Origin: Symbiodinium natans
Taxonomy: Eukaryota; Sar; Dinophyceae; Suessiales; Symbiodiniaceae
Direction: 5' to 3'
Assembly (NCBI GenBank): GCA_905221605.1
Contig: CAJNDS010002732.1
Span: 25,001 to 89,000 of the forward strand
Length of the DNA stretch: 64,000 bases
Part shown: positions 44,163 through 53,703 of the stretch, in pieces
How positions within the stretch are numbered: position 1 is the stretch's first letter
Layout: every line of letters begins with the position of its first letter
Translations under genes and position numbers: made by a program
Notes under the pieces: generated by a model
Seen by the model: only the letters and a program-made list of their open reading frames with translations
Told to the model about the DNA's origin: nothing
The model's database searches: none

Positions 44163-44290
44163 TTGTTTGTGAGCGCGGCGAGGCCAAGTCAAGCCCCGAA
44201 GCATCAAAGCCATCCCCACCTTCGCAACCATCACAGGGCTGGATCGCGCGATTCTTGGCGCCTGCCATGGGCATTCGGAAAGTCTTTTTG
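43093..44290 (+). CDS. Ala/Thr/Lys-rich hypothetical protein
   Basis: The ATG at 43093 opens MPGVRTARTIVVPRPADGG with RKTVLRFRELWLARQ. The next block, 43303-43421, reads AATAADGTVIIRRVWSPVPA. A third, 43444 to about 43915, is low complexity: Ala and Thr runs, then a basic stretch (TPLTQARLKTARAKPSK, LSKRKTARALEKRD) and an acidic Ser tail (DPGEDKDDGSNSSDS). In a shifted frame VVDSGNDSTSERKKEGK leads to a good donor (AAG|GTGAGG at 44004). The following intron holds the large microsatellite, and SSPEASKPSPPSQPSQG at about 44188 may be the next exon. The basic/acidic pattern suggests a nucleic-acid-associated, disordered protein. Confidence 0.4.
44026..44166. repeat. compound (ATT)n - T tract - (GT)n microsatellite
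   Basis: About 30 ATT/GTT units, then 14 T, then about 12 GT units and GTTTGTTTGT. It lies just inside the intron after the donor at 44004. Reading it as protein gives only Ile, Tyr or Asn runs. Confidence 0.95.
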
Positions 44291-45810
44291 GAAGTCTGTT
44301 GACGCATGTTTGGCCATGGGCAATGTCGGTTCAGTCCTGGATCTTCTCCAACTGGTTCTACCTGGCCTTTGTTTTTGGGACTGTCTTGCCAGGGACCCAG
44401 AAACAGACGGTGATTGGTGATGAGTTGTTCTTTGCTGCAGATCTCGATCCATACAGGCCGGCTTGCATGGGATTAATGGCTTGGTCCGGAGCCTGGATTC
44501 CGACCTGCCCGATGCATTCTGACATGTGGTTTTTTTTGCAATTTTTTGCCCTGATGCGGAGTGATGGGGCTTGAAGGATGCCGATGCTGATGCGTATGGC
44601 TGGGCGTGGCTAGTCATGCGATCTTCACCTCTGAGCACAGCATGCCTCAGGCATCGCGTGCCGCCAGTGGTCAAAAAGAGGCTCCCTACCTAAGTCATCC
44701 TAAGTCATCCTCATCCCCGTCCTTATAGGACTCCACGAAGTGACTGCTTGACGCTCAGCACCATGCAGTTCGCAGATCTTTTTGCAGATTCTGTGGGTCA
44801 TTGCCGCTCGCCTCAAGACAGAAGGAAAGCAGGCCGGGCTTCCCAAAGTGGATTTTTTTGCCCGAGCTGAGCCTGGCCGCTGCAGCTTGCAGCAATGCAC
44901 CTTGGATTCAAGAAACCAAGCATAGCCAAGCCCTAAAACCTGCTCGGTAGTCAAAGCAAGCCAGTGTTAAGGGAGGGTGCAGGTAGAGGCTCGTGGAGGC
45001 TGCCACAAGAGCCCAAAAGGCTTGACTTTCATGCCCCTTTTGCAATTTCACATTGGCTTGTTGCACCGTGCGACTTTTGTACTGGCAAGGTCTGTGCGTC
45101 AGTGCTGCGGTGGCAGTGCCCGAGTCAAGGTGGATTGCTGTTGCGATTTGATTTCTGTGTCTGGCATGGGTGGGCCATCACAGGTGAGCGCAGGGCTTGC
45201 CACGGCTACACTGGGGATCGTTGCGCCCTGCGCTCAGCTGGCCCGTGTCTAGTATGACAACCGAGAACTGGCACGCAAAGATGCATGAAGGTGGGCAGCC
45301 GTCCACGATAGCGGCTTCGATGGTGCAGGCGCATGAGTTGCCTGTGGTGCCTGTCATGGTCTTTGGTTGCGGCTGCAGCGCCGCTGTGCATCTGTTCCTC
45401 GAGGTATAGGCAGGCGGCTATTTGTTGAGCATGGGGCCCAGAATGCAACCACGAGAGCTACAAGACATGCCGACGGCCCTGCTGCTAGGCGACGTGGTGC
45501 GAATATGTGCGAATGCTCAGGTCGTCAGACGTCGGCTATGACTATGTGACGCAGGTGGGGACACAGGCTCCGCCGCTCCGCTCTGCAAGTGTTCCAGTTG
45601 GTCGCTTGCCCGTCTGCGCATGTCGGCTTCGTCGCTTGCTTTCCAAAGGGCGCCTCCTCGCAACTCAGTAGCCTCAAGCACCCAAAGTGCACAATTGCCC
45701 CCCAAAGTTTGTTACCCGACCCCCCTGGACCACCATTCGCCACCTTATCACTTGCAGAGTTTGTGAAGACCCATTCACCGTGACATGGCGTGGGCCGGCA
45801 AGCGGCCGGG
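44291..45810. other. no supported gene
   Basis: Several short open frames, none with motifs or convincing splice borders. Confidence 0.35.
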
Positions 45811-48080
45811 ATGAGCTCCTCCGACCAAGACGGTGGCGATGATACCCTGAATGCCTCTTGCCTGGAAAAATTCTGCTGGTTCTGCGAGAGTTTGTGCCTC
45901 AACCCGAAGGAGCCTGAAACCTCCAAGGAGATTCTGGCAGATGCTTTGGACGCAGAGGACGACAGCCAGGCGGATGTGAATGTGGAAAGTCCTGCGGTCG
46001 GACGCCTTCAAGCTCTACAGGGTCTGCTCAGCCAATTCGACGATGGTGTTGAGACTGACGGGACACCAAGTCCTAAGATGCCGCGACGGGAGATGTCTGG
46101 ACAAGCGAAAGATGATCTCGGTTCCAAAGATTGTGAGGATTCAGCCCGGGCAGCTCTCAGCAAAGACGATCCTGAGGCAGGTCGGGCCGGAGTACTGCGC
46201 CAACAGCAATTCCAGTTGGCCCAGATGGAGAAGGCCTTGCAGTTGGCACCTCTGCTGTTCAGACCCGAGAGGGCTTCTTGACCCTGAGTATACCCTGAGT
46301 GTTCAGAGTTCAGGCTGAGGGCCGAGCTTTGGGTGCGCCACGGTTTGCTGGGTGTGCTGGCGTGTGTGGAGTTGGCAGCTGCAGGTACGGGACGCCTCCG
46401 CAAACCCACGCGCAGATTCCGTCGAACTGAAAGACTTCCAACTCCGCTGCCTCGGTCCAGTGATCCCACAAGCGGCTCGATCAAAAGTTTGGTTCAGTTT
46501 TTTTCTTTGAACTAGCTAGGAATTCAGCCAATTCTAACAATTAGGAGATCATGTTTGGCCCTTTCCTGACAGACCGGCTCTGAAGGGGAAACTCAGGAAC
46601 TGCCCGCAAACTTGACCATGCTGTGCCTGTCTGGTAATGCTTTCGAGAGTATGGAGGAGCTGTCGCAGCATCTAAAAGGTTTGCGGAACTTGCGCACTCT
46701 CGATCTGTCTCACTGCCGCTTGAGCTCTTTGACCTGCCTCCCGAAGCTTCCGCTTGAGAAGCTCGATGTCTCCAGCAACCTCTTATCGTCCTCAGCAGGT
46801 ATTGCGAAATGTGCCGGTCTGCGAGAGGTATGTTTTGCAAAGAACCGATTGGCGAAGACAGACCAAATCGAAATGCTACTGAACCTGGTGGTGCTGGACC
46901 TGTCGGAGAACCGCTTGCACTCAAAGCAGCTTCTTCGCCCGCTGACAGCTTGCTCCCGGCTTGAATGTCTTCAGATCCATGGCAACCCGCTAGCCTCGCT
47001 AGCCCAGGCAAAGCACCGGGCATGGGTGGCCAGCATGTTTCCAGCATTGATTTGGTTGGACGACCATGCGATTCGGCCGCAGCGCCTGCGAAAGAAGGGG
47101 CAGCCAGATCGGGACAATCTACACCCAGACCGCAGCACTGCTGGCTCAGGCGCAGCCCTTCGCAAGGACATCAAGGACTGCTCTGTGCGTACGGAGTACC
47201 TGGAGCAGGCCCGCAGATATGCGCGACCAACCATAAGCAGCAAGATGCAGGCCGTGCCGACTTCCCAGAGTGAGAAGGCGCACGGCCGGGCATGTGAGCG
47301 CGAACTTGAACCCTCTGTCGAGCGAGTCGAGCGAGCCGAGCGCAAGATCCAGAGGACCTCTGCACCACGCTCTGGGGCTTTCGCACCTGCAGCCAGACCT
47401 CAGAGGAGCAGTTCGCAGCCATGCCCATTCTTGCACAGAAGCTCGGATGACAAACGTGTTTCAGCATTTCCGGCAGAGCCGCAGCTGCGCGACACCCACA
47501 TTCATGATGCACGTCCCCGCGACGCCGGCAACACAACTACGACCGAGCCACAGCAGTTGCAGAACCTTACGAAGGACACCCGGTGCGCGGCAGTTTCAGC
47601 TTCGATGGGCATGCAGTCACGGCACTCCTCTTTGTGCCGTGAGCTCATCGAGGACCTCAGACTTGCGTTGGTTATAAGTTCCTTCATATGGGTTTAGGCG
47701 TCGGCCTAGCTTACAGCCAACGGGACCTTCTTGTTTGCATGGTTTTGCCAGGAGAAGCGAAGGCTATTGCAGCAAATCAGCGCGAAACTGGGGGCATCTT
47801 TGTCAGAAATTCAAGCATGCAACGCACGCAGTTGGCATCGCGAGAAAGCAGCACAGTCAAGGAAGGTGTGGCCACGGCAATGTCAGCGAGACCCATGCCT
47901 GTGGTGAACAATAGTGTGCGGGTGCTGACCTCAAATAGTAAGACTCTGGCACAGTTGTTTCTGTACCGGTTGGGTTGCAGGCGCTGCCGTACCCTTCTTT
48001 GGTTACAGAATCAGCTCAGACTCAGGCTGTCCCGCAACATGAAGACCCTGGGGAGATTAGGCTCATCTGTCACGAGACAG
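45811..48080 (+). CDS. leucine-rich-repeat protein, multi-exon
   Basis: The ATG at 45811 (MSSSDQDGGDDTLNAS) starts an acidic first exon of about 155 residues. The second exon, from about 46573, has five SDS22-type leucine-rich repeats: LTMLCLSGNAFESMEEL, NLRTLDLSHCRLSSL, LEKLDVSSNLLSSSAGI, LREVCFAKNRLAKTDQI and LVVLDLSENRLHSKQLL. An LRR cap (LECLQIHGNPLASLAQAKHR, then FPALIWLDDHAI) and a basic tail follow. Exons 47752-47865 (EKRRLLQQISAKLGASLSE, coiled) and 47981-48080 (ALPYPSLVTESAQ) have AG|G starts and GTG-type donors. SDS22-type LRRs are typical of protein-phosphatase regulators and axonemal proteins. Function here is protein binding by inference. Confidence 0.75.
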
Positions 48081-48520
48081 GTGCAAAGTAGCCCGAGGTG
48101 GTGCCGTGATTGAGCCCTGGTTGCGAGGTCTCTTTGCGAGAGCCTGCGCAAAGACATCCAGCGAAGCTTGTCATTCTTGCTGCGGCAGTTCATTGCCTGA
48201 GGTCGACTGGGATTGCTTTCATCATGCTGCCAGTGTGTCTTGAACTGTAAGGAAAGAGGCTGCTGATCAAACAGACTAAGCAGATCTGACCCGCTTTACG
48301 GTCTGCAGCAAATTGCGGCAGCCACCTCCATCAGACTGTGCAGAGCACAGCTCTGGTGCAGAGTCCAGAGCATGTCCGGCTTGCGCTGAAAGCCTAGCGC
48401 AGCAGTCCAGGGCCCTGGCATCACGAAAACTTGTCTGGAAAAAAGGCTTTCTCTAGATGATTTTTTTTCTCCGGCAAGGGACGTCTCTGACCAGCTACGG
48501 AAAAACTACTTCCCTGACAG

Positions 48521-49268
48521 GTGCAGGAAGACCTTCCCACGCCTTTGCCTGAGCACGCTGAGACGGAAGAATCTTCCTGAAAGTGCATGCGCTGATGAGC
48601 CCAGGTGCAAGACTCTGATGAGGCTTTTCAAGACTGTGGCAGCCTCGCCACAGGCCACAAGCCTTCTCAGCGGGCGGCTGCTTGTAGGAGCAAATGGCAT
48701 CTCACAAACTCTGTCTGTGGCTGTATCGGGCAGGCAGCCCTTGCCCGAATGTCCAGCACGGGCAAGCCCACCTTGCAAGAATGGACGGATTCCATCCAGG
48801 TGCTTCAGTCGCACGGGTGTTGAGTGCTGTGCAGTGGCTCTGATCCTTGCGAGGATTGGAAATGGGGACTTTCCAGGTCGCAGGTGTGGTTGCAAGTTGC
48901 GATGGTGGATGCTTCTGAAGCCGTGGAAATTGTGGAAAGCTCTCCTCACAAAGCTGCTTGCAGATTTCTTCGATCTTCCGTGGTATCGATACAGAGATGG
49001 ATGGACAGGCCGCCCGAGAGTTGCCGCGGGCTTCCCCAGACACCAGACTGCTCCGCCATGCTCTGCCCAGGTTGACATCCACGAGCTTCTGAGCTGTTTC
49101 AGGCCGTGTCCCAAAAGTTGGGGGCATGTCTGGGCTTTTTGGGGAGCATTTGAGAGGCGCGGCGAGTACGAAGGGCAGTTTTGGCAGCCAGCCAATGCAC
49201 CCGCTGCAAGCTTTCAGCCAGACGCTTCCGCAGTGCAGGCAGACACGGAATGCTATCTTGTGATCTGA
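48521..49268 (+). CDS. exon cluster, possibly the 3' part of the LRR gene
   Basis: Blocks bounded by CAG|GTG words follow the LRR gene. Two frames compete. One reads VQDSDEAFQDCGSLATGHK (about 48605-48802) then VWLQVAMVDASEAVEIVE (about 48881-49070). The other is open across 48618-49268 and reads LLTKLLADFFDLPWYRYRDG near the middle. I prefer the first because it respects AG|G borders. A further block near 49330-49420 gives AASGKKRQVQDIPSIAKFQR. No family recognised. Confidence 0.35.
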
Positions 49269-49639
49269 TTTTTCCATCCTGCGCCTGCTTGTGCAGGGGT
49301 TGAACTCTCAATACAATTGCCATGATGGCCTGGAGATGTGGCGGCGACTCGGCTGCCAGTGGCAAAAAAAGGCAAGTCCAAGATATTCCAAGCATTGCAA
49401 AGTTCCAGCGCCCAGGTTTGAGTGGTCAAAGGAGAAGCAGGTGTCATGCAGTCTCATAAGCGCCCGCTCCTTGTCGCTCTGCTGAGATGCTCGTGGAGCA
49501 CAGGAGATGCAGTAGATAAGTGGATAGCCCGACGCATATCGGTGCCCTTATGTACCCTTGAGGCCAGCGAGTTGCGTGGAAGCCTGGCTCCAAACCTGAC
49601 GCCTGCCGAGGCTGGACGATGCTAGGGCTACCGCGTTTG

Positions 49640-49693
49640 TTCGCGCGGGCGCGCGCGCGGGTGTGTGTGTGTGTGTGTGTGTGCGCGCGCTTT
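49640..49693. repeat. (GC)n-(GT)n-(GC)n tract
   Basis: GCGCGGGCGCGCGCGCGGGT, then about 11 GT units, then GCGCGCGC. Alternating purine-pyrimidine throughout, a Z-DNA-prone sequence (known property). Confidence 0.9.
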
Positions 49694-50278
49694 ACATTGT
49701 GTGAGGTCCTCAGGCAAATGGATACCAATGGGGATGGAGTTTGCCACCCGGGAAGGGCGATGTTGTTTTGCAGTTTGGCTTGTTGAGCTCCCGGATTCCG
49801 AGGTAGTTAGCCACGATGAGTGGGTTGCAGCTGCAACAGGGCTTGCGGGTCAGGGCCCCGAGAGTTTTTTTTGCCATCTCATTGCCCTGATGCCAACTGC
49901 TTCAGGTCAGGGCCCTTTTGTGAAGACCTTGATCGAGCCTCGCGCGGAATTCGTGCGGCTGGCATGCTCTATGTCTGACGCTTCTAAGTGCTCGGAAGCT
50001 TAATTGGCAAGCTGCGGCAGGCCTTCAAGTCCATGGATGTGAGCCAGGACCACCGTGCTGCTAGGCATCGAAGTCCCGCACGATAGCTCTGGCTACTATG
50101 TTCGTGTGCCCACACGCCCCAGATTTACGTACTTTGGGTGCTGAATGGGCCCGTAAGGCCAAGATAGAAGTAGCCGATCTGTTTTTGGCAGCACGTCGGC
50201 TCAGATGCTTTCGCGTAGCCTAGGGTCCGACAAGATGTATGTGTGGCCCACTAGCTCCTCTTGAGAACTTTGATCGTC

Positions 50279-50851
50279 ATGGTTGGTCAGCGCTTGCAAA
50301 AGTACATCTCCAGTTGGGGCCTTGATGCGAGCGACGTGCCCAAAGTCATCACAATTTTTCTCGGCGCCAAGTATGTCACTCTTGGGGCGTTCATCATTGT
50401 GGGGGCCAGGTTCCAGCCTCTGCGCAGGGTTTTCCCCAAGAGGCGAACCGTCACATCAGCCTGGTCTCAAGTCAAGAGCCGTTTGGCGGGACGGCAGGAT
50501 GTGCCCGAGGGCACTGGTTGGTATGAGTGGGCCTCTGACAAATACTGGCTCTTGTCTGATAAGCTGCAAGCGCGGCTGCAGGCAAACCGATGGTGGCTTA
50601 GCCTGGCCGAACGAACGGGGCAAAATCCTACAAGACTTGTTCTCGGTGTTGCTGAAGGCACGCTTCTCTGCAAGCTGACTTACCCCGTGTGGGGACCGTT
50701 CGAGCTTTGGGCCATTATGAACATGCTCAAGAATCGTAGCATCCATACTGCTCATGGTTCCGAGGGGCCGGACGGTGACCTTATGGAACAGTACACGCAC
50801 GCAGCTGCGGCTGCAGAAGATGCGCAAGACTTGTCACCCGGACCTTTGTGA
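50279..50851 (+). CDS. small membrane protein, DUF1279/FAM210-like (tentative)
   Basis: A single uninterrupted frame of 190 aa from the ATG at 50279 (MVGQRLQKYISSWG). Residues about 22-50 are a membrane-like segment (VITIFLGAKYVTLGAFIIVG). A basic, Trp-rich middle follows (WYEWASDKYWLLSDKL), then NPTRLVLGVAEGTLLCKLTY with VWGPFELWAIMNML, a second hydrophobic segment. The layout (helix, amphipathic loop, second membrane segment) resembles organellar DUF1279 proteins, but the similarity is loose. Frame length and composition make it a good coding candidate. Confidence 0.6.
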   Translation: MVGQRLQKYISSWGLDASDVPKVITIFLGAKYVTLGAFIIVGARFQPLRRVFPKRRTVTSAWSQVKSRLAGRQDVPEGTGWYEWASDKYWLLSDKLQARLQANRWWLSLAERTGQNPTRLVLGVAEGTLLCKLTYPVWGPFELWAIMNMLKNRSIHTAHGSEGPDGDLMEQYTHAAAAAEDAQDLSPGPL

Positions 50852-51564
50852 ATTTCGCTTCGCAGCATAAAAGGAGTGCAGGCAAGGGTAGTTGCCTCTC
50901 AAATAGTTCTGTTGCGACTGCGCCTGCTCTTAGTTAACACCGATGGCCTCAGTACTGTCAAATGAACCATGATCAGTGGGGGTAGTCCTCATAATCCAAT
51001 TTTAACAACTGCTGGCATTAAGTACCGCTGCAAGTTTGTCAAAAACTCGCCTCCTCCTCCTCCTGTTGCTGCTATTGCTGCTGCCGCAGCCTATTTCCGC
51101 AGGGAAGGTTGTGTGTAAGCTTCGCGACAGTGGCAAGAGGATCACACTTCTTTCGCAAAGAAAGGCGGTGTCTAAAGGAAAGAGGGCAGGCAGAGAGAGC
51201 GCCTGGATTTGGCAGGATGGACTTCTCAATCAGAAGGACCTCGAAAGCTCGCTAGGTCTGGGCTCAACTCCATTGGGAGCTGGGCTTGCTGCTCGGAATT
51301 GCTCGTTTCCTGCCGGTCTGCTAGTTCCAAATCGCGCTCCCAATACACCTGCATACTTGTCTTGAGAAAGGCCGCGCACCTCTTCAGGTCTGCCCCTCAG
51401 TGCTGTCAGGCTCGAGCAGCATTTGGCGGCGGCCGTGGGCCAAGGTGTGTCGGCAGCTGCACTGAAGGATCGAGTCTTGGCTGGGCGCCTAGACCATTGT
51501 GCAGGCAGCGCAATGCTTCCTAGTGCTGCATTATGAGTGAATAAAATTGATATATGTTCCAATC

Positions 51565-51705
51565 ATATGACATACATACATACATACATACATACATACG
51601 TACGTAGGTACATACATATATTTATACATGTAATGCCTGTCTATATATATATATGTATATTTATATGTATATTTATATGTATATTTATATGTAATATTCA
51701 ACCTT
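51565..51705. repeat. (CATA)n and TATATGTATATT repeats
   Basis: About ten CATA units, then TATATA and four copies of a 12-bp TATATGTATATT-type unit, immediately upstream of the EF-hand exon. Confidence 0.95.
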
Positions 51706-51713
51706 CCGTACAG

Positions 51714-51819
51714 CTGTTTTTGGGACTCTGAGGCTCGATGGTCCACGCTGTCCAATGCATTCCAGAAGATTGACCAGGATGACAATCACCGACTGAGTCG
51801 GGCAGAGTTTGCTTCTTAA
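51714..51819 (+). CDS. EF-hand terminal exon
   Basis: After CGTACAG the frame reads FWDSEARWSTLSNAFQKI, then the calcium-binding loop DQDDNHRLSRAE (51772-51807), then FAS and TAA. The loop fits D-x-D-x-N-x-x-L-x-x-x-E with an entering helix, although loop position 6, usually Gly, is His. It is the last exon of an EF-hand protein whose other exons are not visible upstream. It may be unrelated to the EF-hand gene at 56.3 kb. Confidence 0.6.
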
Positions 51820-52053
51820 GCAAGACAGACCTGTCCGAATTCCTCCATTGGACATCGCTGTGCTTGCTATGTCCGGAAGCCTCAGTGTGCAGGGCCTGCC
51901 AGACGGTGAGGTGTAGAAGCAGCTTCAGGTGAACCCACCACAACATATGCAACCAGAATACCCAGTGTTTCAGATATTGAAGTTTTGTACCAGCAACTTT
52001 CCCCACGAGCTCATGCTGCGCCCGGTGTGGCCACACTGGCCAGACCTTCGGAC

Positions 52054-52989
52054 ATGCTCCAGGCGCCCCCTACTTGCCTTGAATCTGATCTCCTGCATCA
52101 ATCGGGAGGGGCTTATAACCCGCATCAAATGGCATCCGTGCGGCGCGTGCCAGCATCAGCTGGGCAGAAACCCCTTGCTCTCTCGTCGCAGCTGGAGATC
52201 CGAAACCGTGTGTCTATCCTGACACCCACCACAGCTTCCCGCAGCGCCTTTCACGAGCAGCTCTGGGGTTGCTTTACTGCGCAGACATGGCCCGACAAGG
52301 AACTGATTGTCGTGGAGACTTACGAGGACCAGCCTTCTCAGGTACTTGAGGCTCTTGCAGATCAAGATGAGCGGCTGGTACATATAGCTCTCCGGTGCCC
52401 TGCTGGTCATGATTTCAGTGTTGGCTTAAAGCGCAACATCTGTGTACATCTAGCCAGCGGTGAGATCTGCATTAATTTTGACGATGACGACTTGTACGCA
52501 GATGGCTACTGTGAGTGGATGGTTGCTGAAATGCAGCGACATGGCTGGGGAGCTGCAACACTATCTGGCTGGCATAACTACTTTGAGCAATCTGGGAAGT
52601 GCGGATACTCGGATCCAGAGTCCTGGAAGGTCGAGAACTTGGAGGAGTTGGCAGAGACGATCTACGGATACGGCTTTAGTTATGTGTTCAAACGTTCACT
52701 GGCACTGTGTTACCCGTATCCGAACGTGGAGTTCAGCGAAGATGCTCCTTTCATGCTGCGTTTGCGAAGTGTACTTGGGGATGCCAGGGTGGGACTACTT
52801 CGGGATGAGCAGGGCATGTGTCTACACGTCGTTCATCGGGACAGTACATGCATTGACCCGGAGATTTCTCGCCTTCTTTCAGAAGACGAGTTTGAAGACC
52901 TGCAGGTTTGTCAGTCGGAAGCCTTTGAGGCCTTTCGCAACGTGCAGACACCATGGTATCTCGCGCTGTGGAGCTTGCTGCGTTGTTAG
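52054..52989 (+). CDS. glycosyltransferase family 2 (GT-A fold)
   Basis: A 311-aa uninterrupted frame. GT2 enzymes transfer a sugar from a nucleotide sugar, using a metal held by a DxD motif. Residues about 54-60 start the Rossmann-like core (NRVSILTPT). Then come FTAQTWPDKELIVVE (strand 2), VGLKRNICVHLASGE (donor-site helix) and ICINFDDDDLYADGY with the metal-binding DDDD (near 52480-52491). GYGFSYVFKRSLAL and EFSEDAPFMLRL supply the acceptor-side ED pair. There is no membrane segment or obvious signal peptide, so it is soluble or peripheral. The frame is open upstream to 51985 without an ATG, so 52054 is the first Met, but an upstream exon is possible. Sugar and acceptor unknown. Confidence 0.85.
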   Translation: MLQAPPTCLESDLLHQSGGAYNPHQMASVRRVPASAGQKPLALSSQLEIRNRVSILTPTTASRSAFHEQLWGCFTAQTWPDKELIVVETYEDQPSQVLEALADQDERLVHIALRCPAGHDFSVGLKRNICVHLASGEICINFDDDDLYADGYCEWMVAEMQRHGWGAATLSGWHNYFEQSGKCGYSDPESWKVENLEELAETIYGYGFSYVFKRSLALCYPYPNVEFSEDAPFMLRLRSVLGDARVGLLRDEQGMCLHVVHRDSTCIDPEISRLLSEDEFEDLQVCQSEAFEAFRNVQTPWYLALWSLLRC

Positions 52990-53008
52990 CCTGTTAGCTC
53001 TGCTCAGC

Positions 53009-53703
53009 CTGTGCTCCCCCCATGTGTCAACAAGCTGGCATCGGCGGATGAAAAAGCACGAGAGGCAGATCTCATTAACAACCGAAGGTTCGGGCACTTT
53101 GGCAGGCGCACAAAGGCTGCGCGCTGGCAGTACTTTTGCCAAGGTTCCTCACTGGCCTGGCAGAGCTTCGCCCGCCGATCGAGGATGCCGCCGAGGTGGC
53201 TTTGGCCTCGGTCGGCAGACCTGCAGGTGCGTGGCCAAGGGGTGAAGGTAGACCTGGCTGTGGCATTGAAGCTGCCAAGGCGCACCTGTTCGAGGGCTTC
53301 GATGCACTGCACGATGACAGAATCACGCCTCCAGAGTCGCGTCCCCAGACCACTCCTCTGAGTTGGTGCATGCTGAAGCTTCTTGCGGCCCTCCGCCGTT
53401 TCAGGTGGCATGGCACCCTGCAGACTGGACAGCTCTTCCAGACACCGGAGGCTCTGCATGTGAGCAACATCAGCTACTGCCGGCTTCTGGCGTCGACTTT
53501 TGCAGCTTCCGTAGCTGCCGCAGAGGGAACATCTGCATTTTTTCATGCTGGCGCTACTGAGCTAGTTGCCGACTCGGATGGTGGAGGCTCTGCAGCAGGT
53601 GCTGCACATGGGTTCGGTCGTAGCCTCAGTGTCTGGAGACGTGCAGGAGTCGGATGCAACTAGATCCATCATGTCAGGAACACAGCTCCAGCTGGATTCA
53701 CAG
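53009..53703 (+). CDS. hypothetical protein, overlapping exon candidates
   Basis: Three protein-like blocks directly after the glycosyltransferase. They are 53009-53143 (NKLASADEKAREADLINNRR with FGHFGRRTKAAR), 53144-53585 (FLTGLAELRPPIEDAAEVAL, LFEGFDALHDDRITPPE, LLAALRRFRWHG) and about 53580-53703 (MVEALQQVLHMGSVVASVSG, QESDATRSIMSGTQLQL). Each starts or ends at an AG|G word. Helical, no recognised family. Exact borders and whether all belong together are uncertain. Confidence 0.4.

Noticed and set aside
43883..44420. Frames with Tyr, Ile or Asn runs
   Set aside because: Translations of the (ATT)n microsatellite.
51036..51365. Apparent signal peptide with a poly-Leu run
   Set aside because: No ATG in frame. 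The Leu run is a CTC/CTG simple repeat, and no splice border or homology supports it.
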